DNA of 64,000 nucleotides from Axinella damicornis (Eukaryota > Porifera > Demospongiae > Axinellida > Axinellidae): assembly GCA_963931865.1 (NCBI GenBank), contig OZ007507.1, positions 20,091,985 to 20,155,984 of the forward strand. The letters run 5' to 3'. Shown piece by piece: positions 1 through 10,085 of the stretch (the stretch's first letter is position 1; each line of letters opens with the position of its first letter). The notes beneath the pieces were generated by a model. That model worked only from the letters and a program-made list of their open reading frames with translations. It searched no databases and was not told the origin of the DNA. A program made the position numbers and the translations under genes.

Positions 1-270
1 GGGAGGGAAGGGACAGGGGAGGTGGGGGACAGGGAGTGGACAGGGGAGGGAAGGGACAGGGGAGGCGAGGGACAGGGGAGGGAAGGGAAGGGAAAGGACA
101 GGGGAGGGGACAGGGGAGGTGAGGGACAGGGGAGGGAAGGGACGGGGGAGGCGAGGGACAGGGGAGGGAAGGGAAGGGAAAGGACAGGGGAGGGGACAGG
201 GGAGGCGAGGGACAGGGGAGGGGACAGGGAAGGGAAGGGACAGGGGAGGGAAGGGGAGGAAAGAAAAAGG
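1..270. repeat. G-rich minisatellite (GGGACAGGGGAGG-type)
   Basis: Imperfect tandem array of a 10-13 bp purine-rich unit of the form GGGACAGGGGAGG, starting at or before the window edge. It probably lies in an intron or downstream part of the ankyrin-repeat gene. The open frames across it are by-products of the repeat. Confidence 0.9.
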
Positions 271-290
271 GGAGGAGGTATTTACTAGCT

Positions 291-919
291 GGTACTTGTC
301 AGGTTTCATGTGCCATTCAATTGGCAGCTCTACCAAAATTCTTATTGCCCACCATGACACAGTGATTACACTTGTCACAGGGGTCAAGGGGTCAAAGTGC
401 AGAGTGACCCAAGTTGAGTGGCCAGCTCAGTAACAAGAATCATTTTTGTCATCAGTTCTCAGGAGAACGAAAGTCACATCATCATCGCCTGCCACCTCAG
501 CAAAAGCTTGTCGTCATTGTAACCTTCAGTGCCTGTTCATGCTAGGCAACTTCACTCACACTGCACTGCTGGCTGTGTGAGCTCAGTGTAATTCAGTTAT
601 ACCAGTAAACGTTCTCTAGTGGAGTACTACCCATGATTCAAATTCCAATCCCAATTAGCAACCAATTCACTAAGTACCTCATGCCCTCGTACACCATTTG
701 ACGTTCCATTCTAGTTCAAATGTGGGAGTAAGAGGAACCTTCTATACACATCGCTGGCTATGAATCGGAAACACATGTAGTAGTACTAGCACTAGGGTGG
801 GGTCATGTGATCCTAACACTAGTACTTGGGCGGGGTCATGTAATCCTAACATTAGTAGTAGGGTGGGGTCATGTGATCTAGTATTAGAAGAGGGTCGTGT
901 GATCCACACACAGGCCTAC
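291..919. other. no gene recognised; intron of ankyrin gene
   Basis: Unique-looking sequence directly after the last visible ankyrin splice donor (919/918 on the minus strand). A short imperfect repeat with GGGTGGGGTCATGTGATC-like units lies at 795-880. No coding potential was seen. Confidence 0.5.
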
Positions 920-3541
920 CGAGTTGCCTCCATGAGCGGGGTACAGCCGGTCTTGGTCTGGTGGTTGACATTGGAGTTCCTGTCCACGAGCAACTGGACC
1001 ACGCTCTCGTGCCCCTTCCAGCAGGCCAGGGTCAGTGGAGTGTCGTCGTTGCTGCCCGAGGGAACGTTGATCTGGGCACCTGAGTCCAAGAGCAGCTGTG
1101 TGGCTTCATAGTGGCCTTCCCTGCATGGAACATTAACCAATCAAATTGATAACATTAATAGCAGCTGTTTGGCCACAACAGCAGTGTGGTCACAACAGCT
1201 CTAGCGGAACATCTCAGACCAAAACACGTGTCCTGGCACACACGCAGTGTAACCAGACACTGGACCTAGTGAGTCCTTGTGCAGTGGAACAGGACAGTGT
1301 AATCAACTCCAATTGCGGACCAGACAGCAACACAGCATTCACGTTATAGCTGTCACACTCAGAGGGCAGAGCTGTTTTACAAACATGAGTGCAACACACA
1401 GTGATTGCTTCTCACTTGGACCTTCTCTTAAACTCTGTCCTCACGTCTCTATCCCTCCCTCCCCTCCCCTCACCTTCCCTACTCCCTCCTCCTCCCCTCC
1501 CTCATCCCTAGCCTCACCCTCCCTCTCCTCCCCTCCCTCCATCCCTAGCTCACCTTCCCTCCCTCCATCCCTAGCCTCACCCTCCCTCCCTCCTCTCACC
1601 TTCCCTACTCCTTCCTCTCCTCCTCCTCCCCTCCCTCCATCCTTACTCACCCTCCCTCCCTCCCCTCACCTTCCCTACTCCCTCCTCTCCTCCTCCTCCA
1701 CTCCCTCATCCCTAGCCTCACCCTCCCTCCCCTCCCCTCACCTTCCCTACTTCCTCCTCTCCTCCTCCTCCTCCTCCTCCCCTCCCTCCATCCCTAGACT
1801 CACCTTCCCTCCCCTCCCTCCATCCCTAGCCTCACCCTCCCTCCCTCCTCTCACCTTCCCTACTCCCTCCTCTCCTCCTCCTCCTCCCTCCATCCCTAGA
1901 CTCCCTCCCTCCCTTCACCTTCCCTCCCTCCCCTCACCTTCCCTCCCTCCATCCCTAGCCTCACCCTCCCTCCCTCTCCCTCCTTACTACCACTATTCCC
2001 CCCCCCCTCCTTCCCCCCTACCTAGCAGCCAGCATGAGTGGGGTGCAACCAGCCTTGTTCTGGTGCTCAATGTTCGAGTCATTCTTCAGCAGAAGTTCCA
2101 CAACGTCCTTGTGTCCCTTCCAGCACGCCAACGTTAGAGGGACATTGTTCTCACTGCCCGACGGTGTGTTGACCTTTGCACCATGTTCTAGGAGAAGACG
2201 AGCTACTGTCAGGTGGCCCTCCCTGCAGTGAGATGTGTGTGTGTGTGCGTGTGTGTGTGCGTGTGTGTGCGTGTGTGTGTGCGTGTGTGTGTGTGTGTGT
2301 GTGCACGCATGTTCAAGAACAGCAAGCTAGAGGATGAAAAGAACTTCAGGGCATAGGTGGTACAGCAGTGTTTCCCGCAAAGGGGGTAGAGAGGTGCTCC
2401 CATTCCTGGCGTATTATCCTTTGATGTGGTCATTGGAATGCATTAAGCTCTTTGATCTGGTCCTTTTGGACTGTTTTCACCCCCTTTCCTGTCAGTCTTG
2501 CAGTATACTGTACAGTACAGTATCAGCCATTCACATTCAATCAGTCGTGAGGAGAGGACTGGTGTACCAACACATCTGCTACACCACCTACCACTCATAC
2601 ACTGCTAGCAGTCGTGAGGAGAGGACTGGTGTACCAACACCTACCACTCATACACTGCTAGCAGTCGTGAGGAGAGGACTGGTGTACCAGGTGCGCACGC
2701 CGCACATCTGCTACACCACCTACCACTCATACACTGCTAGCAGTCGTGAGGAGAGGACTGGTGTACCAGGTGTGCACGCCGCACATCTGCTACACCACCT
2801 ACCACTCATACACTGCTAGCAGTCGTGAGGAGAGGACTGGTGTACCAGGTGCGCACGCCGCACATCTGCTACACCACCTACCACTCATACACTGCTAGCA
2901 GTCGTGAGGAGAGGACTGGTGTACCAGGTGTGCACGCCGCACATCTGCTACACCACCTACCACTCATACACTGCTAGCAGTCGTGAGGAGAGGACTGGTG
3001 TACCAGGTGTGCACACCGCACATCTGCTACACCACCTACCACTCACACACTGCTAGCAGTCGTGAGGAGTGGACTGGTGTACCACCACCTACCACTCATA
3101 CACTGCTAGCAGTCGTGAGGAAAGGACTGGTGTACCAACACATCTGCTACACCACCTACCACTCATACACACACCACCTGCCAACACAATGCAATGTCTA
3201 CACTGACAGTTTCTAGGTCACAGTGAGGAAGCAGAGTGCAGAGGGCAGAGTGAGGAAGCAGAGTGCAGAAGACAAGAGTCCATGAATATGTCATAATTGA
3301 TGCCCATTTCCTGTTGTGATAGTGGCAACATTGCACAACTACCATCGCCCAGCAGCTAGTCTGGATCATCATATTTTTGGGCGGCTAGAATTCCAAGGGG
3401 AGAAATTTGAACACGGTCTGTGTCACTGGAACTGCTATCAGCTCAGATGACTCAAAATGCTCTAGTACTCACACAGAACTGTATAGTAATCTCCAATGCT
3501 CTCTCGTTTCTTCCTCCTCCTCTCTGAATATCTCTCCTTTC

Positions 3542-3584
<43 letters not shown>

Positions 3585-3731
3585 ACCCCACCACCACCAC
3601 ACACCTTCTCACTCCTTCTTTCCCACCCTCCCAACAAAACATTCATTAGAAGGAACTTCCACTGGCTTTACTCCTCCATGGGTCCACCCACACACCTTGC
3701 AGCCAGCATGAGAGGGGTACAGCCATCTTCT

Positions 3732-3762
<31 letters not shown>

Positions 3763-4810
3763 CCCCACATACCTTGCAGCCAGCATGAGAGGGGTACAGC
3801 CATCTTCTCCCCCCCCCCCCCCCCCCCCCTCCCCCCCTCCCCTCCCCCCCTCCCCCCACCCCTCCCCCCCTCCCCCCCCCCCCCCCCCCCCCTCCCCCCA
3901 CATACCTTGCAGCCAGCATGAGAGGGGTACAGCCATCTTTCGTACGGTGCTCAATGTTGGAGTTGAACTGCAAGAGGAGGTACACGACTTGATGGTGGCC
4001 TTTCCAGCATGCACTGGTCAGTGGAATATCGTTGTTGCTCCCGCTTGGCACGTTCACCTGTGCATTGTGCTTAAGGAGTAGTTCCGCCACTAGTGTGTGC
4101 CCTCCTAGCGCTGCAAACATTAGGGGGCTAAATCCTTCCTTGGTGCGATGCTCGATGTCCGCTTTCCTCTCTAGGAACAGCTCGACCACCTTCTGGTGCC
4201 CTTTCCAGCAAGCAAACGTCAGAGGACTGTCTTTGTTGCTGTCCGATTCAACATTGATCTGGGCGTTGTGGTCAAGGAGGAGCTTTGCAACCTTGGCGTG
4301 GCCAGCTAGCGCCGCAAACATGAGGGCAGTACACCCATCTTTAGTACGATGTTCCACACACGCGGTTCTCTCCAACAGCAGCTGGACAATCTCCTCGTTA
4401 CCAAGGGTACATGCCCATGTAAGGGCACTGTCATACGTTGTCTCTGTCGGAGCATCAATGTCTGCATTCCTGTCCAGAAGTAGCCGAGCAATGCTGACAT
4501 GGCCTTGACTACAGGCCTCCAAGAGAGGTGTGTTGCCAGCCTTGTTCCTATGGTTGACATTCGCCCCACTCTCCAGTAGCAGCTCCACTATGTCTTGCTT
4601 TCCTTGTCGGCAGGCCAGGCTCAGCATCTCGTCCAGACTCACTTCAGCTTCAGTGACGGAGCGGAAGACATTCTCGGCTGCGTCTCCACCGACGGGGAAC
4701 CCGCCTTCTTCCATTTCGGCTTCCCCTCCTCTCTGAAACACTTTACCTGGGCCCACAGGAGGTAAGACACCATATATCTCCGAACAGCTCAACCTACCGT
4801 TAATACTCAT
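920..4810 (-). CDS. ankyrin-repeat protein, 5' part (3' end outside window)
   Basis: Multi-exon gene on the minus strand. Exon 1 is 3906-4810 (ATG at 4810), exon 2 is 2022-2222 and exon 3 is 920-1120. Exon 3 ends in a donor (gtaggc), so the gene continues off the left edge. Exon 1 encodes an N-terminal region of about 60 residues without repeats, then at least seven ankyrin repeats with the usual TPL..AC..GH..VV.LLL pattern. Exons 2 and 3 are each 201 nt, phase 2 at both ends, and each encodes two repeats, so they look like duplicated exon modules. The phase carries across both introns. In-frame codons extend upstream of 4810 but offer no ATG. The role is probably protein binding; no other domain is visible in the part present. 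The gene is divergent from the mitochondrial ribosomal protein gene. Confidence 0.85.
1441..2012. repeat. C/T-rich minisatellite in ankyrin intron 2
   Basis: Array of CCCTCC, CTCACC and CATCCCTAG-like units on the plus strand. Read in the sense of the ankyrin gene it is G-rich and begins right after the donor of exon 2. Confidence 0.9.
2231..2302. repeat. (GT)n microsatellite
   Basis: GT/GC-interrupted dinucleotide run just outside the acceptor of ankyrin exon 2. In the sense strand it is a (CA)n run 8 bp upstream of the acceptor. Confidence 0.9.
2541..3170. repeat. ~79-bp minisatellite, about 8 copies
   Basis: Tandem units containing CTAGCAGTCGTGAGGAGAGG, then ACTGGTGTACCA, then a CATCTGCTACACCACCTACC block. 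Most units are about 79 bp; three lack the central GTGCGCACGCCGCAC part and are shorter. Lies inside ankyrin intron 1. Confidence 0.9.
3543..3584. repeat. poly(C) run, about 42 nt
   Basis: Uninterrupted C on the plus strand (G in the sense of the ankyrin gene), in ankyrin intron 1. Homopolymer length in an assembly is unreliable. Confidence 0.85.
3692..3945 (-). repeat. three copies of an exon end plus splice donor separated by poly-G
   Basis: The last 34 nt of ankyrin exon 1 plus its donor occur three times: at about 3900-3940 (the true exon end), 3768-3808 and 3692-3732. In the sense strand each reads AAGATGGCTGTACCCC through GGCTGCAAG then GTATGTGG (GTGTGTGG in the third). Poly-G/GA tracts separate them. 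The two downstream copies lack an upstream acceptor-bounded exon and are presumably non-coding. Confidence 0.85.
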
Positions 4811-4957
4811 GCGGGATAATTTCGAATGATGGAGCCGCCTAACCTTCGGAAAAGCTCCTCGGTCATAAAGATGAACATCCTGTGTATCAGAGTAGCCATT
4901 TTCCTGCTTCTTGTGTATTACGTTACCCACGTGGAGTAACTCACGTGACCTCGGAGT
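4811..4957. promoter_or_regulatory. bidirectional promoter with two CACGTG boxes
   Basis: The 147 bp between the ankyrin ATG (minus) and the mitochondrial protein ATG (plus) must hold both 5' UTRs and the core promoters. Two CACGTG E-box palindromes, at 4928-4933 and 4943-4948, sit within 20 bp of each other; the second is in the stronger context TCACGTGAC. Such boxes bind bHLH-ZIP factors in animals. No TATA box is apparent. Confidence 0.6.
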
Positions 4958-5989
4958 ATGTATTCTCTACCCATCCGCCTCTCCAACTCCTTCACGCTTG
5001 CTTCAAACTTCCTGGCTGCGTGTGCAAGGCTGCAATGGCGCAGTCTCTCGACTCTCACGTCTGCCTACGTGTTTCACCCTGGAACACAAACAATGGAGGC
5101 AGATATGCAGATGCTGCAGTGGACTAAAACTCAGCAAATCGACAAACGACCAGAAGGTTTGGAGAAGTTGATTAACACACTGAATACGGAAGCATTTCAG
5201 ACACTACTTGAAAAGAACATCATTGTTGCAAGGTGCTTCGAGACACTGGATCCCTACACCCCGCAAACATATCCATTTGGACTGCTCCAAAACATGATGA
5301 AAACCGTTTTCATCAGATCTCGTCAATTCCCTCAATTGTGTAATCTCCACATTTCATTCGATCCTCACATTGCAGCTACCTGGAGGCATGAAAAGGAGGT
5401 TATGGCAGTTAGGGGGAGACCGGGAACCTTCCTAACCTCAAGGAGACAATTGTCTCAGTTTTATGACCTGGACGTGATTGAACAAACCAAAGGGCATCGA
5501 TTTGAATCTCTTGAGGCTCCGTTATCACCGTACATTAACCTGAAGCAGTATTCAGTCAAGAATGAAAGCAGTAGCGGATTCATCAAGAAGAGGTCTTTTC
5601 CGTATTTCCATACTTTGTTTATTGTTGACAACCAGGCCTTACCGGAAATACAGCTAATTCAGAAAGGCATTGTTTATACATTTGGACGGTTATTGGTGCA
5701 AGCAGTTGAGAGGCATGGGAATGGGATCATTGGTATGGAAATCCCAGAACCTGAGTGTGCCCAATGCATTGTAACGAATGGGAAGCGTTTTTCATTCATC
5801 TGGTACCAGCTGAACACGCTGAACATTGAAGACATGAATGACGATGGAGTTAAGAATTTGGTGTGCATAGAACGTCCTGGACTGTTATATTCAAAAATTG
5901 ACCCTGTTAAGGGTAAGCGTAAGAAGAGGGTTGCGGACACGAACCAAGACATTCTGAGAACTCTGTTAAGCATGTTTCTACTAGAATAA
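4958..5989 (+). CDS. mitochondrial ribosomal protein of the MRPS30/MRPL37 (PDCD9) family
   Basis: Intronless 343-aa ORF. The first ~35 residues are rich in Arg, Ser, Leu and Ala and nearly free of acidic residues, as in a mitochondrial presequence. The C-terminal third has the motif GKRFSFIWYQLNTLNI followed by GVKNLVCIERPGLLY and a final NQDILRTLLSMFLLE, which resembles the conserved C-terminus of the PF07147 family shared by mS30 (mL65) and mL37. These proteins are structural subunits of the mitoribosome large subunit. The last helix looks more like MRPS30, but without alignment the two paralogues cannot be separated. The length is somewhat below that of the human relatives (about 420-440 aa). 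A later ATG (around 5092) would remove the presequence, so the first ATG is preferred. Confidence 0.7.
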   Translation: MYSLPIRLSNSFTLASNFLAACARLQWRSLSTLTSAYVFHPGTQTMEADMQMLQWTKTQQIDKRPEGLEKLINTLNTEAFQTLLEKNIIVARCFETLDPYTPQTYPFGLLQNMMKTVFIRSRQFPQLCNLHISFDPHIAATWRHEKEVMAVRGRPGTFLTSRRQLSQFYDLDVIEQTKGHRFESLEAPLSPYINLKQYSVKNESSSGFIKKRSFPYFHTLFIVDNQALPEIQLIQKGIVYTFGRLLVQAVERHGNGIIGMEIPEPECAQCIVTNGKRFSFIWYQLNTLNIEDMNDDGVKNLVCIERPGLLYSKIDPVKGKRKKRVADTNQDILRTLLSMFLLE

Positions 5990-6176
5990 TAGACTTTCCA
6001 AGTATTGCTTGTTAGAATGTAGACAACCCATTTAGTGTGCAATTAGCTTTGGGATCTGAAGAGCAACGGGGATCTGCATTAGGGTGCAAAAGTGATTGCA
6101 GATGCAATGTACGTGTTCAGCTAAATTGGGCCTTTCAGTGCACTAACAAAGTGGATGAACCGTGGACATACTGCAA

Positions 6177-6261
6177 TAGCCTCGTTCCCATCCCGTGCCC
6201 ACACGCGAAACACGCCACTTCCGTGTTTCACGTGTGGGCCTGGGATCTGGGAACGAGGCTA
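6177..6261. repeat. foldback element, TAGCCTCGTTCCCA termini
   Basis: Inverted repeat of 85 bp. The ends TAGCCTCGTTCCCA and TGGGAACGAGGCTA pair, with an inner stem ACACGCGAAACACG/CGTGTTTCACGTGT. Member 1 of a family found across the window. Confidence 0.85.
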
Positions 6262-6395
6262 TTCAAAGTCAAAGTGTAATTGAGACCCCAGTGAAGGGAG
6301 GCATACATGCCACATACAGAACAAAAATACACAAACAAAGTCAAGGTGTTCACTGCTGGGACTCCATTGAAACTGCAGCTATTACAACACTGCTG

Positions 6396-6475
6396 CACGC
6401 GCACGCGCGCATAAATATAACTTAGCGCGCGCGCTAGCGGTGGCCACGTGGACAAGTTTGACAACACATGCACAA
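6396..6475 (+). promoter_or_regulatory. GCGCGC-rich upstream region of LRR copy A
   Basis: CACGCGCACGCGCGC and GCGCGCGCGCTAGCGG flank a TATA-like ATAAATATA (6410-6418), followed by TGGCCACGTGG. A similar GCGCGC block with GCGCTAGCGGT and GGTGGCCAC lies upstream of copy B at 25370-25430, so the promoter was duplicated with the gene. Confidence 0.45.
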
Positions 6476-6533
6476 ACATGCACAAACAGCTAGCTACAGT
6501 ATCTGCTAACATCATTCGAGATTCAAGCAAGCC

Positions 6534-8507
6534 ATGGATTCAGACGTCTCCTCGGATCGTGATGAAAGTGAGAGTAGGGAGGTACCCAGCCTCCAAGTGA
6601 ATTCCCTGTGTTTCATAGCCCGTCATATCCAAGAGTTCCCCGTCTGGCATCTAGCCTCTCTTCCTAAGCGGTTGAGAATTGATGTACTGCGTTTCCTACC
6701 AGTCGTGGACATCTGCAGGTTGGAGGAGGGGCCAGTCTGTGGAGATATTGACATGGAGTTGGAGGTGTGGGACACAGTGTGTAACGTCCGCTTGTCTTGC
6801 GCCCCCACACCTGTCCTCAAAGAACTTGGACAGTTAGAGAGTGCTGGAGTGAGTGAGCCTTTTTCATGGGAAGAGGACAATTCATTGAAAGCTCAGTACT
6901 TGAATATTGTCACTGGCTGCCTTTTTGCCAGCAATAGCACGCGACAGTCTAAACCAGTTGCCTATTGTCTCCTCTGTGACTCCCCTGAATCGCACTCGTC
7001 GGGTTTAACTGCTGACTCATTCTCTGATGTGGAAATGCTTCACATTCTAATGGAGCAGTGTCATTTTTTCCCATCTCTGGTAAACGTCACAGTAGGCAGT
7101 CTCCTTTCCTCGACCCTATGGCTGAACAGGACTGAAACCTTTCCTGTGCTGGCAGCATTCTTTTCTTGCCTTTCTCGCTTGAGCATAAGTGTAGAGCCAC
7201 GATGGCGTGAGGACTCTGATTCCGTAGCCAAGTACTATGAAGTGTTCCGTTTTGTTCTCAAGGCTGTGTTTCTTGAAACTGGTAGACAGCCAGCTTTGAC
7301 ACACCTTGTAGTAAAACTGGGAGATGGAGTCATGATCCCGGCTCTTGATCACTTGGCAGACTTTGTCTCCTCTCGCACTGGTGGTCTGGCCAAGTATGCG
7401 TGTAGTCCTCTTGTTACTGGGTATAGTGAGCTGACATTTCTCTTTGTCGAGCTGAATGGAGACGATGAGAACATAGGCACCCTGTCAGAGCCTCACACTA
7501 ATGTGCGGCTCATTGTTGAGCAGCAAAGTGCTCTCAGCTCTTTCCATCTAGATCTGGGTGGATGGTATTTGGATGGAAATGCAGTGTGTCCTGAGTATGA
7601 CCAGCTAATGCGGAGTATCAGCATCCTTTTTAGATGCCCTCAGTTCGTCAAACTTGAGCTGTCTGGAGGGCTCTATCACAGCAGTGGAGATCACACGATC
7701 GCTTTCAAATGGCTCATGAATGAGTTTCTGTCTTCTCCTGTCAAAGGGCAAGAGCTTGTGCTCAGTGTCTGTGTTTCACTGAGTGACTGCATTTCCTTTT
7801 GCGAACACTCTGACTCTATTGCTAACTTTGCACCTGATGTGGTAGGCTCCAAACATTTTCACATTCAATCTGTTGAAGATGCATGCCGGTGGGTGAACCC
7901 CTATTTTCAACAGTGCTTGGTCCATTTCCCCTTCCAAACTTTGGGTGCAATAACACTCCAGGAGGTGGACTGCCTCAACGACGAGGCCCTTGCAACTATT
8001 GCATCCCTCAATCTGCATACTCTGAATGTCATCGACACGGAACTGATGCTAGATGTCTCAGTCGAAGCAGTAGCACACCTGTTTAGCATGCCACATCTCA
8101 CCACCCTAACTCTGGCCGGTGTTGCAATCATGGGGACAGAAAACTTTGCGACTCCTAATGTTTGGGCACTGTTTGCAGAAGCTGTCACAAGTGGTCTGAA
8201 GAAGCAAGCACCCATTGCACAGATTGACCATCTAAACTTGTCAGGAAACTTCCTTGGGGCTTGGCTTGGCTTGGACAGTTTAGAGGCATTGTTTGATGGT
8301 TTATTTTCTCTCCCGCAACTCTCCTCCATGATCCTGAAGCTTGAAGACAACTTTTTTTCTGCAGTTCAGCTGACCCTTCTGTGCAAATCTTGGGGGAAGA
8401 AGGCAAGGGGACATCGTCTCGAGATGTTGAATGTTTGCAAACAGCAATCAGGATATTTAGGTACTGTACCAGTTGGCCTTCGAAACCTTGCAGTGTTTGT
8501 TGGTTAA
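6534..8507 (+). CDS. LRR/F-box-like protein, copy A
   Basis: Intronless 657-aa ORF with ATG in good context (gccATGG). Residues about 25-75 contain a short helical segment with the pattern LASLPKRLRIDVLRFLPVVD that is F-box-like: a leucine-rich helix with LP...D. The rest has irregular leucine-rich stretches, most clearly near the C-terminus (HLNLSGN..., LFSLPQLSSMILKLEDN). No catalytic motif was seen. It is about 85-90% identical by eye to the gene at 25553-27520, with small in-frame indels (for example the CDIDMELEVWD region). A role in ubiquitin-ligase substrate recognition is possible but unproven. Family membership beyond this window is not known to me with certainty; related intronless LRR-like genes are, as I recall, frequent in sponge genomes. 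Confidence 0.75.
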   Translation: MDSDVSSDRDESESREVPSLQVNSLCFIARHIQEFPVWHLASLPKRLRIDVLRFLPVVDICRLEEGPVCGDIDMELEVWDTVCNVRLSCAPTPVLKELGQLESAGVSEPFSWEEDNSLKAQYLNIVTGCLFASNSTRQSKPVAYCLLCDSPESHSSGLTADSFSDVEMLHILMEQCHFFPSLVNVTVGSLLSSTLWLNRTETFPVLAAFFSCLSRLSISVEPRWREDSDSVAKYYEVFRFVLKAVFLETGRQPALTHLVVKLGDGVMIPALDHLADFVSSRTGGLAKYACSPLVTGYSELTFLFVELNGDDENIGTLSEPHTNVRLIVEQQSALSSFHLDLGGWYLDGNAVCPEYDQLMRSISILFRCPQFVKLELSGGLYHSSGDHTIAFKWLMNEFLSSPVKGQELVLSVCVSLSDCISFCEHSDSIANFAPDVVGSKHFHIQSVEDACRWVNPYFQQCLVHFPFQTLGAITLQEVDCLNDEALATIASLNLHTLNVIDTELMLDVSVEAVAHLFSMPHLTTLTLAGVAIMGTENFATPNVWALFAEAVTSGLKKQAPIAQIDHLNLSGNFLGAWLGLDSLEALFDGLFSLPQLSSMILKLEDNFFSAVQLTLLCKSWGKKARGHRLEMLNVCKQQSGYLGTVPVGLRNLAVFVG

Positions 8508-10075
8508 ACTACTCATCATCTCATTAAACTTTCGACAATGGAAGTCACTTGGTGTAATGTAATTAATTCATCAGGTCTTGGGTTCAAATGCAGAACGTTT
8601 CTATGGATATAATTTCTCTCCATGCATAATGTTCACAAACCAAGCCTACTGATTATTTCAGTAAACGGTTTAATATCAACCGCATGCAGCATTACAATTT
8701 ACATCGTGCCATATATACTTAGTTGGAGGTCACATTATTCTGTGGCATGGGCCCACGTACGGCAGAGGAGTGGCACACAAGCTGCATGCGTATAGTAGCA
8801 TTGTGTGGAGGCCTCCGAGCCTCTCTGTCTCTTAATCATCAAACTTGCATACCCAGAAGCATGTAGCTATATGACCACCAAACTCTTGTAGTCATGGCAG
8901 GCTCAGACTCTATAGGACAATCAAACTTCAACCTATTGCATAAGCAATGTTAGCTATGTGACTGGTCCAATTCCAGCAGACTGTTAAATGGCTGCCCTGA
9001 GAATGGGGTGCCTTCCATTGGAGGTGTAGGCGGGCCGTTTCGGGTGTGCTGCAAGACCTCTCCAACAGAGGCTGTGTATAAACTCTGCTCCTTAGAATGA
9101 AGGACGCTTTTTACTGCACTGTCCTGCCTTACAAAATGAAAGGACATTGACCTCTTCAATGTCATGTGTGGGATAGAGGGAAACCAATTTCTATGTTGGA
9201 ATCTGGCCACTGAAAAAGCCCTATACAATGAATTCTAATGCTGTCCCAACAACCAAGACACTTTTGTGAACTCATCTTTTGTATGTACACCAAATGATGT
9301 GCACTCCTTGCTATAGCAGTGCATGGTATTCTGAAAAGGCATACAGGGAAGCCTTGTCTGTCCTAGCTATCTACACCAAGTAAGAAGGGTTGTTTTAACC
9401 AGGCTGTGGTCACCTCAGTTGCATCTCAGTACCCCCTTGGTGATCAAGAAATTAGCACACAAGTGCAGCCTACTTATAGTAGCAAGCCTCATTCCCAGGC
9501 CGTTCCTACCGCATCGCTTCCAGTGCATACTGGAAGCGATGAAATATACTGGAGGTGGGAACGGCCTGGGAACAAGGCTAATCAGATACGAAAACCTAGT
9601 AACTACGTAGGCCAGTTTAGGTCAAGTTTCTTATAGCTAGAAGTGTATGCAGCTGCACTTCCAAACAATGTGCATTCAAGCAGATCATTTACACTGCTTG
9701 ACCACTACAGGTCCTCCAACAGACATAGCTACACCCCTAGATGGGTAAACAATTAACGTACCTATGATTAGAAGTGAGGCTACGCAACATTTGTGGCTGT
9801 GGGCACATTCTTTGACCACCACAGTGGGGGAGGCACTGAGATGCAACTATGGTGACCAGAGTTGGGTTAATTAAAACAACCCTTCTCATTTTAATTATGT
9901 TAGTCTGTCCTCTGGTATAGAGGGGTACACCAGGGAAGGCTTCGTCTGTCCTACATATAGTCTGTCCTCTGGTATTCTGAGAGGGGTGCCAGGGAAGGCT
10001 TGTCTGTTCCTTATGTAGTTGGTCCTCTGGTACTCCGAGAGGGGTGCCAGGGGAAGGCTGTCTGTCCTTCATGTA
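8508..10075. other. intergenic; no gene recognised
   Basis: Holds the 3' flank of LRR copy A (possible AATAAA-less 3' UTR), a foldback element (9484-9580) and a 3-unit minisatellite (9899-10085). A 92-codon minus-strand frame at 8950-9228 has no recognisable domain. Confidence 0.5.
9484..9580. repeat. foldback element, GCCTCATTCCCAGGCCGTTCC arms
   Basis: About 97 bp. AGCCTCATTCCCAGGCCGTT pairs with AACGGCCTGGGAACAAGGCT, and the inner stem ATCGCTTCCAGT pairs with ACTGGAAGCGAT. Its interior matches that of the element at 22368-22479. Confidence 0.9.
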
Positions 10076-10085
10076 GGCTGTCTCT
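9899..10085. repeat. ~60-bp minisatellite, 3 units
   Basis: Units contain GTCTGTCCTCTGGTA, then GAGAGGGGTGCCAGGGAAGG, then a CTGTCCT-ATGTAG end. The minus-strand frame through it is a by-product. Confidence 0.8.

Noticed and set aside
1277..2137. 286-codon Pro/Ser-rich plus-strand frame
   Set aside because: Translation of the CCCTCC minisatellite in an ankyrin intron, antisense to the gene.
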